From an uncultured Eubacteriales bacterium (GTDB taxonomy: Bacteria; Bacillota; Clostridia; Oscillospirales; CAG-272), in assembly GCA_934446285.1 (NCBI GenBank), contig CAKSEI010000036.1, forward strand, positions 1 to 11,200: a stretch of DNA of 11,200 nt, in the 5' to 3' direction. Under the pieces are notes generated by a model. That model did not search any database, was not told the origin of the DNA, and saw only the letters and a list, made by a program, of their open reading frames with translations. Both the position numbers and the translations under genes were made by a program. The first letter of the stretch is position 1; each line of letters begins with the position of its first letter. This document shows positions 6,772 to 11,200 of this stretch, piece by piece.

Positions 6772-7578
6772 TTAATACATCTCCCAGCTTATGCAATTCA
6801 ATACTCCTCCTTCTTCGGCTATACTGTTGATGTTTACGGCGACGATTTTTTTATCGAATATTTCCGCTGCTCTTTTTACCGCCGTTTCATCTGGAACGCT
6901 TCCGAAAATCGGCAGAAAAATATGCTTTTCGGTTTCAAGAAAATTGAGATAGCTGCCCACGGCGCTTATGCCCGCGGAATCAAAATACGGAAAGTCAACA
7001 ACAGAAATGCCGTGCTTTTTCAACGACATTTTCACCTTTTGCTCATAACCGTTTTTGTAAGGCGAGGCGTTGCCGATCACCGTGTTTTCGTTCACAAAGC
7101 GTACCACGCCGTCTGCGTGACCGGTCATATCATAACGGGACGTAAGTGACGGAATGATTATTATTTCCGCTTCAAGCAATTCTCCGAGCGCAGTCAAAAG
7201 AGTGCTTTTGGCATATCCCGGGTTTTCCGAAAACACCCTGTCGGTGATAACGGCTTTTGCTTTTGACGGCGAAAATATAACATTTCCGCCGTCAAGATTG
7301 ATATTTGAGTATGTAACAGGCAGTGTGAAATGCGGCGCAATATCGGTTTTGAAATTTGTTCTTAATTGCGGATCGTCTGCAAGATAGCTCGGCTCGTACC
7401 GAAACGATATATACTTACCGCTTTTTGTTTTAACAGGCATATAATCCCTTGCCCAGATATCCCTTGCTCCGTTAAAAAGAGTGATTTTTTCTTCGGTGTC
7501 GGTTAAAGCGGAAAACAGATTTTCCGCCGATAATGAGTATTTGGGGGTGGTTTTTAGAAGGGATGAAAAGTAGAGCAT
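6772..7578 (-). CDS. Agmatine deiminase / peptidylarginine deiminase (PAD_porph) family protein, intact copy
   Basis: This 268-residue member of the guanidino-group-modifying superfamily is expected to be a cytoplasmic amidinohydrolase-type hydrolase (deiminase) acting on a guanidino substrate such as agmatine or arginine. Motifs in order are ARDIWARDYMP (38-48), with the substrate-binding Asp; INLDGGNVIFSP (93-104), where most agmatine deiminases have an E-G-G; DMTGHADGVVRFV (150-162), with catalytic His154 and Asp156; and EEGGVLNCISWEM (255-267), with nucleophile Cys262. It is about 80-100 residues shorter than classical AguA, so its substrate is open. Its C-terminal motif GGVLNC departs from the usual GGG-x-HC. 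The start at 7578 is chosen because the frame begins MLYFSSLL, one base after the preceding stop (TAA-C-ATG), with GAGGAAATG upstream. An ATG at 7614 would only add residues shadowing the upstream gene. Confidence 0.82.
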   Translation of the reverse strand: MLYFSSLLKTTPKYSLSAENLFSALTDTEEKITLFNGARDIWARDYMPVKTKSGKYISFRYEPSYLADDPQLRTNFKTDIAPHFTLPVTYSNINLDGGNVIFSPSKAKAVITDRVFSENPGYAKSTLLTALGELLEAEIIIIPSLTSRYDMTGHADGVVRFVNENTVIGNASPYKNGYEQKVKMSLKKHGISVVDFPYFDSAGISAVGSYLNFLETEKHIFLPIFGSVPDETAVKRAAEIFDKKIVAVNINSIAEEGGVLNCISWEMY

Positions 7579-7579
7579 G

Positions 7580-8350
7580 TTATTGCATTTCCTCGATTTT
7601 TTTTGAATTTTCATAATCGTTAATGGCTAATTCCCAATAAATTTCTGTGATCTTAGATTTATTTTCGCAATCAGCAATTTGCTTCTCATTACCTTTTTCT
7701 ATATTTGACAGAGCAATTCTCCATTGTTTGCCTCTTGCAACTTCTTTTCCGTCAATATTTTCATTTTCAAAACTAAAATCATCATTAGTATTGTTCCACG
7801 GATATGCGACAGCAATTTTTGCATCTTTAAAACATTCTTTTTTTAGTCCTTTTCGTTTAAGATATATGCAATGCTTATTATATTTACAGTTACGTTTGCG
7901 AAGTACATCGCTATCTGAATTAAAAATATTTGGAACGCTATTAAGTATAGAATTCAATTCGACTTGTTTGCAAAAAGTGTTATTTACTAATGAATTCTTT
8001 ATTAGGAAAGAGAGATAATATGGCTCATTTTTATCTTTATTCAAAGCCAAGCATATATCGACACCGCCTTTCCTTCCATTACATTTCAAGCCGTTTTTGA
8101 TGGAATGACGATATAATTCGTTAAATTGTTTTTGGCTTGGCTTCATATGCGTATTGCAATCAGGAAAATTTTTACAATTGTAATAATATGCTTCTATCAA
8201 AAGTGGGACTATTGTAATATTCCCAACTTTAATTTCATATTCAGTTATCAATACTTTACCGATTTTTTGAAGAATTTTTATTTGCTCTTCTTTATTTGAG
8301 TTATTTTCCAATTCGTTGACAAACTGCTTTAAATCTTCGAGATATTCCAT
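7580..8350 (-). CDS. Putative AAG/MPG-fold (3-methyladenine DNA glycosylase-like) protein
   Basis: This 256-residue protein is not a recognised enzyme, but its central part follows the layout of the alkyladenine DNA glycosylase fold. GKVLITEYEIKVGNITIVP (31-49) leads into IEAYYY (52-57), matching the family's catalytic-glutamate motif E-T-E-A-Y. A His in NTH (66-68) follows, then RKGGVDICLAL (93-103) and YYLSFLIKNSLV (111-122), which correspond to the YG-x-H-x-C-x-N and AVLIRA strands. The match is motif-level only, and DNA glycosylase activity is inference. It has several Cys residues, including C155-x5-C161. The ATG at 8350 is preceded by AAAAGGAGAAATTTAAA, identical to the leader of the gene at 10723. 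The ATG at 8380 would overlap the -10 box and is rejected. It is AT-rich compared with the left half of the window. One base separates it from the deiminase gene, so the two are co-translated. Confidence 0.55.
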   Translation of the reverse strand: MEYLEDLKQFVNELENNSNKEEQIKILQKIGKVLITEYEIKVGNITIVPLLIEAYYYNCKNFPDCNTHMKPSQKQFNELYRHSIKNGLKCNGRKGGVDICLALNKDKNEPYYLSFLIKNSLVNNTFCKQVELNSILNSVPNIFNSDSDVLRKRNCKYNKHCIYLKRKGLKKECFKDAKIAVAYPWNNTNDDFSFENENIDGKEVARGKQWRIALSNIEKGNEKQIADCENKSKITEIYWELAINDYENSKKIEEMQ

Positions 8351-8373
8351 TTTAAATTTCTCCTTTTGTTTTT
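8348..8373. repeat. Leader repeat, copy 1 (RBS and start of gene at 8350)
   Basis: These 26 bases are identical to 10721-10746. They contain the ATG, the AAAGGAG ribosome binding site and the A-rich leader of the two AAG-like genes. The similarity continues with small gaps through the -10 box (8379-8384 against 10750-10755) and then fades. Confidence 0.85.
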
Positions 8374-8378
8374 GATCC

Positions 8379-8407
8379 ATTATACCACGTGCTTAATAAA
8401 AATAACA
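8379..8407 (-). promoter_or_regulatory. Promoter of the 8350-6172 transcript
   Basis: On the minus strand TATAAT (8384-8379) carries an extended -10 (TGG before it). The -35 at 17 bases, TGTTAT (8407-8402), is poor. It falls just after the ATPase stop (8412), so the downstream genes can be transcribed independently. A weak AATAAC/GTTATT hairpin with a T tail overlaps the ATPase stop. The region from the -10 to the ATG aligns with that of the gene at 10723. Confidence 0.6.
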
Positions 8408-8411
8408 GTGG

Positions 8412-9308
8412 TTATTCAAATTCTTTTTTGTGCTTCATGAATAAATCAAACATCAAACGAACACTTTTTAGCTGCGTCCAAGAATCAACAACCATCGAGT
8501 TATCATCAAGATTGTAAATTTTTGCATGTGGTATCGATAAAAATATTGCCGAGTGCGTTGCAATAACAAATTGATAATTGAAAAATCGCGCAGAAGAAAA
8601 GATATAGTCTGCAAGCTTCATCTGATTTTCAAGTGATAAACTGTTTTCCGGTTCATCAAGCAGATAAAGTCCTTCGTTTTCCATTCGCTCTATAAAATAC
8701 AGCATCGCCGTTTCTCCGTTGGAGTTCTCCTCTTCCTCACGCTCCAATCTTTTTTTCAAAAAGGCAGATTTGCTTTTCAGTGCCTCACATCGGGTGTGCC
8801 ACCTATCATAATCTTCCAAAGATTGCAGATTTGGACTGCCTGCTCTTATCTCCCAATATTCTTCGTTTACATCTTTTGTTTTGCTGAATAGCTGCTTATT
8901 AAACTCTCGTTTTTTCATTGAATGTTTAAAAACATCATCGCTGGTTATAATTCTGCTGTTATGATTAAAAAACTGCGCATATTCTCGAAAATCATCCTCG
9001 TTATACTTGCACATATCCAAGTAGTCGTTGAGAAAACGGCCGGAATTGAAAAGAGAGTCACGTTTCAGGTGCAGCTTTTCGGCAATGATATTCAGCGCCG
9101 TGGTTTTTCCGCACCCGTTTTCGCCGTAAAGAATCGTGATGCTATCAAATTCTATCTTATTAAGGCTAACATCCGGAAGAACATTGAATGGATAAAAAGA
9201 GCCGGTATGAAAGAGAGGACGCCGATCCGCCCCAAGGCTGTCACCGGGATGTAAAAAATTGCATTCCTCAGACAGTGATGGAAATGAAAACCTTTTTAAA
9301 TAAACCAT
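8412..9308 (-). CDS. AAA/ABC-type ATPase (AAA_21-like, SMC-style)
   Basis: This 298-residue soluble ATPase starts MVYLKRFSFPS and has YPFNVL before the nucleotide domain. Walker A is YGENGCGKTTALN (61-73). A helical, charged insert covers about residues 100-195. An ABC-like signature NSNGET lies at 195-200, Walker B with catalytic Glu is GLYLLDEPENS (213-223), and the switch histidine is IATHSAIF (249-256). This is the layout of stand-alone ABC/AAA_21 ATPases common in bacterial mobile islands and in some defence and toxin pairs (known for the superfamily; no role is proven here). The start at 9308 has GAGG 9 bases upstream and fits relatives that begin MVYLK. ATGs at 9323 and 9353 lack an RBS, and the latter would sit inside the preceding pseudogene. 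It follows the decayed deiminase by 26 bases, so it was probably once co-transcribed with it. Confidence 0.82.
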   Translation of the reverse strand: MVYLKRFSFPSLSEECNFLHPGDSLGADRRPLFHTGSFYPFNVLPDVSLNKIEFDSITILYGENGCGKTTALNIIAEKLHLKRDSLFNSGRFLNDYLDMCKYNEDDFREYAQFFNHNSRIITSDDVFKHSMKKREFNKQLFSKTKDVNEEYWEIRAGSPNLQSLEDYDRWHTRCEALKSKSAFLKKRLEREEEENSNGETAMLYFIERMENEGLYLLDEPENSLSLENQMKLADYIFSSARFFNYQFVIATHSAIFLSIPHAKIYNLDDNSMVVDSWTQLKSVRLMFDLFMKHKKEFE

Positions 9309-9334
9309 CTTTTCAATCCTCATTTTATTCTTTG

Positions 9335-10138
9335 TCAATAGGACATATCCCAACTGACGCAGTGCAAGCCACCACCGTCAGCGGCAATGTTCGGAATCTT
9401 TACAGGTTCAACCGGCTTTGAAAACAACTTCTTGGCGGCAGCCACAGTTCTTGCGTCTGCATTGATACCGAATACGGGCAAAAACACCGCTTCATCGGTT
9501 TCGAGATAATTCAAATAGCACCCACCGCTTCTGTCATCAGTCGGTGCGAACGGAAATTCTAAAATATCAAAGCAGCGATATTGCAGTGCCGTTTTTTACT
9601 GCCGATTAAAGCCGTCCGTTTCCAAAGCTTCATTACATAAAACTGTTTGATTATCTAAAAGTGAACCATAGTGTCTGCGTGACCGGTCATATCGCTTTCA
9701 AGCGACGGAATAATAATTATTTCTGCTTCGAGCAAATTTTCAAGCTCTAATAAAAGAGTATTCTTGTCATATTCGGGATTTTCCGAAAACACCCTGTCGG
9801 TGATAACGGCTTTTGCCTTAGACGGCGAAAATACAACATTTCCGTCGTCAAGATTGATGTCGGAATATGTAATTCGGCAGAGCAAAATGCGGCGCAATAT
9901 CAGCTTTGAAATCTGTCCTTAATTGCAGGTCTGCTGCAAGATAGCTCGGCTCATAACGAAACGATATATACTTACCGCTTTTTGTTTTAACCGGCATATA
10001 ATCCCTTGCCCGGATGTCCTTTGCTCAATCAAAAAGAGTGAAATTTTCTCCGCTGTCGGATAAAGCGGAAAACAGATTTTCCGCCGATAATTAATATTTT
10101 GGATTGGGTTTTAGAAGTGATGAAAAATATAATCTCAT
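9335..10138 (-). pseudogene. Decayed second copy of the agmatine-deiminase-family gene
   Basis: Its length (804 bases) nearly equals that of the intact gene at 6772-7578 (807), and it begins MRLYFSSLLKPNPKY against MLYFSSLLKTTPKY. It then meets TAA at codon 16. A second nonsense codon stands just before AKDIRARDYMP, where the conserved Trp of IWARD is Arg. A frame change lies near INLDDGN, and another TAA falls after GFNRQ. The middle reads SPSKAKAVITDRVFSENP exactly as in the intact copy. The 3' end recovers a clean frame: LNYLETDEAVFLPVFG, then ADGGGLHCVSWDMSY and TGA (9335-9337), with a canonical GGG-x-HC catalytic motif. A GGAG RBS precedes the ATG. Several independent lesions rule out a simple sequencing error. 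Confidence 0.88.
9658..10138. repeat. Duplicated segment, partner of 7098-7578
   Basis: From the start codon for about 480 bases the two deiminase genes align at high nucleotide identity (roughly 85-90% by eye), with shared exact blocks of more than 30 bases, for example around 9783-9820. Beyond the GHAD motif the similarity drops sharply while the proteins remain related. The edge therefore looks like a recombination boundary. Confidence 0.8.
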
Positions 10139-10171
10139 CTTTAAATTCTCCAAATCCTTTTGATAATCTCA

Positions 10172-10723
10172 TTATTTAGAAGTAACTACAGCAGAATAGT
10201 TGAATTTTAAAAGTTCAATGCTATCTATGTTTACTCTCTTTTCCGTAGTAAATGAGGGAGTGTCAATTATATCGGTCAAAAGCAGAGAACATCCACAAAG
10301 AGAAAACTTTCCATGGCAATCGCAATAATCGGGTTTACTCTTGTACAAATGCAATTCCTTTGCTATGCCGTCAGGTCCAAAGCAAATTCCGTTTTCGTCT
10401 TGAATTTTCTTTATAAGAACATTGTCAGAGTAAACATTATCAGTGACCGACAAAAGCAATTGACCGCCATATACACACCATGTCCCCGGTGTTGAAAACA
10501 ATGGCGCGGAAACGGCTTTTTGCGCTTCAACCTTTGTCTTTTCAGCACCATAACATATTTTCTTTCCTTTATCATCGTATTCGTCATGGTAATAAGCTTC
10601 TGTGGATGTAATTGTATATTTTTTTATTCGTTTGCCATACTTAAAAGAAATTGTCGCTCCCAACAAACCTTTGGCAACAACAGCGGCATCTTCCTTAAAA
10701 AAATCTTGTGTTAATTTGCTCAT
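10172..10723 (-). CDS. Divergent 3-methyladenine DNA glycosylase (AAG/MPG) family protein
   Basis: This 183-residue protein parallels the AAG family, whose members excise alkylated or deaminated purines from DNA. DFFKEDAAVVAKGLLGATI (7-25) matches 'FF-x-R-x-x-x-x-VAR-x-LLGK'. The next motif, TSTEAYYHDEYDD (39-51), carries the likely catalytic base Glu42. After it come PLFSTPGTWCVYGG (74-87) for 'MFG-x-PG-x-x-YVY-x-x-YG', NVLIKKIQ (101-108) for 'AVLIRALEP', GPDGIAKELHL (116-126) for 'GPGKL-x-x-ALGI', and SLLLTD (146-151). Oddities are loss of the usual D-x-A-S-H after EAY and a C134-D-C136-H...C143-G-C145 cluster in the GPG region that could bind a metal. It is slightly shorter than the normal 190-210 residues. 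The start has AAAGGAG 8 bases upstream and a good promoter. Activity on DNA is inferred, not shown. Confidence 0.65.
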   Translation of the reverse strand: MSKLTQDFFKEDAAVVAKGLLGATISFKYGKRIKKYTITSTEAYYHDEYDDKGKKICYGAEKTKVEAQKAVSAPLFSTPGTWCVYGGQLLLSVTDNVYSDNVLIKKIQDENGICFGPDGIAKELHLYKSKPDYCDCHGKFSLCGCSLLLTDIIDTPSFTTEKRVNIDSIELLKFNYSAVVTSK

Positions 10724-10746
10724 TTTAAATTTCTCCTTTTGTTTTT
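10721..10746. repeat. Leader repeat, copy 2 (RBS and start of gene at 10723)
   Basis: These bases are identical to 8348-8373 and hold the same RBS-to-start segment in front of a gene of related fold but little direct sequence similarity. This marks the upstream edge of the duplicated module. Confidence 0.85.
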
Positions 10747-10749
10747 TCT

Positions 10750-10778
10750 ATTATATCACACTCTTAAATAGTAATCAA
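10750..10778 (-). promoter_or_regulatory. Promoter of the gene at 10723
   Basis: On the minus strand TTGATT (10778-10773) is followed after 17 bases by TATAAT (10755-10750) with an extended TGA in front. This is a good sigma-A-type promoter. It aligns with the promoter at 8379-8384, but the -35 here is better. Confidence 0.65.
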
Positions 10779-10872
10779 GTTCTAACTCTTTAATCATTTT
10801 TTTAAATTCATAGTGAATCCTCCTGCCGGTCTTTTTTCTGCTTAGTATACCACACTTTATAATAAGACCTAA
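10756..10872 (-). pseudogene. Orphan promoter, RBS and aborted reading frame
   Basis: On the minus strand a TGG-extended -10 TATACT (10849-10844) lies 17 bases after a weak -35 TTAGGT (10872-10867). A perfect AGGAGG (10824-10819) stands 7 bases before an ATG at 10811. The frame closes after five codons (MNLKK, then TGA) at a run of seven A. One more A would extend it through MIKELELDYYLRV to a TGA at 10756-10758. This is either the remnant 5' end of a lost gene or a short leader peptide. Confidence 0.4.
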
Positions 10873-10905
10873 TTATAAAATATGAAAAATATCACGCCGC
10901 AAAAA

Positions 10906-11200
10906 TCAATCCCAGACTCTTAAAATAACAACAGGACCGGTGCCGGAAATTCTGCGTCTGCCGATTTTGATCTTGTAGGATTGATACGGCTCGACGTTCA
11001 GCTTTTGAACGGCTTCTCTTTTTGAAAGCTCTTTTACAAGCTGTGCTGTGGACACCATGGACAGATCAGACACTATATCCCTATATGTTTGTGAATCTAT
11101 ATTCGTAATGTTGTCTGTGCCGCTTGTTTCGCTATTTTGATTGTTTGATTTTGCGAGTGAGTTTACTGTCTTATACTGCTTCAGCACCTTCAGTATTTCC
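10906..11200 (-). CDS. BC1881-like protein, 5' end outside window
   Basis: The frame is open to the window edge (EILKVLKQYKTVNSLAK upstream of a possible GTG start at 11187), so the N terminus is probably outside. The C-terminal 50 residues read STAQLVKELSKREAVQKLNV, then EPYQSYKIKI and GTGPVVILRVWD. This fits the small BC1881 family ('ST-x-ELV-x-EL-x-x-REGV...GPAIILVV-x-D'), which is of unknown function and common in prophages and mobile elements of Firmicutes. The usual G of REGV is A here. The preceding 30 residues are Asn/Ser/Thr-rich and look like a linker. It ends 34 bases before the orphan promoter on the same strand. Confidence 0.5.
   Translation of the reverse strand, partial: EILKVLKQYKTVNSLAKSNNQNSETSGTDNITNIDSQTYRDIVSDLSMVSTAQLVKELSKREAVQKLNVEPYQSYKIKIGRRRISGTGPVVILRVWD

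Noticed and set aside
7579..7614. Upstream start for the intact deiminase gene
   Set aside because: The extra residues merely read the 3' end of the AAG-like gene in another frame; the ATG one base past that stop matches the family start.
8351..8380. Upstream start for the AAG-like gene
   Set aside because: Its ATG overlaps the -10 box; the leader identical to that of the other AAG-like gene places the RBS just before 8350.
9655..9897. Reading the 80-codon frame as a separate small gene
   Set aside because: It is the middle of the decayed deiminase copy and lacks both ends of the enzyme.

Overview
The window looks like a chromosomal piece of a Gram-positive Clostridia-type bacterium, probably a gut Oscillospirales/Ruminococcaceae relative. 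This is inferred from AGGAG-type ribosome binding sites, extended -10 promoters, a BC1881-like small gene and the general style of the proteins. No marker in the window fixes the taxon. The left part (1 to about 5750) is fairly GC-rich and housekeeping-like. The right part (about 6170 to 11200) is visibly AT-richer, lies entirely on the minus strand and looks accessory.

Left part. The 3' end of a glyceraldehyde-3-phosphate dehydrogenase gene is closed by a hairpin terminator. Next comes a tightly coupled pair (TAATG overlap): a CPA2-type cation:proton antiporter without an RCK domain, and an MgtC/SapB-family membrane protein. A roughly 460-base intergenic stretch with three hairpins separates this pair from a broken minus-strand DUF4838 (alpha-glucuronidase-like) gene. 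That gene starts in one frame, shifts at a run of seven A, and carries coding-like residues of the first frame again near its end. Divergent from it is a thioredoxin-reductase-like flavoprotein. Its C-terminal half resembles the N-terminal double-thioredoxin-fold domain of AhpF, so the domain order is swapped relative to AhpF.

Junction (5753 to 6171). It holds a strong hairpin, a possible interspersed-repeat piece, and a plus-strand fossil that resembles a small phage-type protein.

Right part, read on the minus strand from 11200 to 6172. A 5'-partial BC1881-like gene is followed by a promoter and RBS leading only to an aborted reading frame. Then come a divergent 3-methyladenine DNA glycosylase (AAG/MPG)-like gene, a decayed agmatine-deiminase-family gene, an AAA/ABC-type ATPase, a second gene with AAG-like motifs, an intact agmatine-deiminase-family gene, and an unrecognised 190-residue gene. 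The order 'AAG-like, deiminase, third gene' occurs twice. Both AAG-like genes share a 26-base identical leader behind matching -10 boxes. The two deiminase copies are nearly identical over their first 480 bases and then abruptly diverge. The best reading is a tandem duplication (or repeated insertion) of a two-gene module, followed by gene conversion, decay of one deiminase and replacement or divergence of the other members. Whether AAG-like protein, deiminase and ATPase work together is not known. The layout (paired, duplicated, beside phage-like debris) would suit a defence or conflict island, but that is inference.
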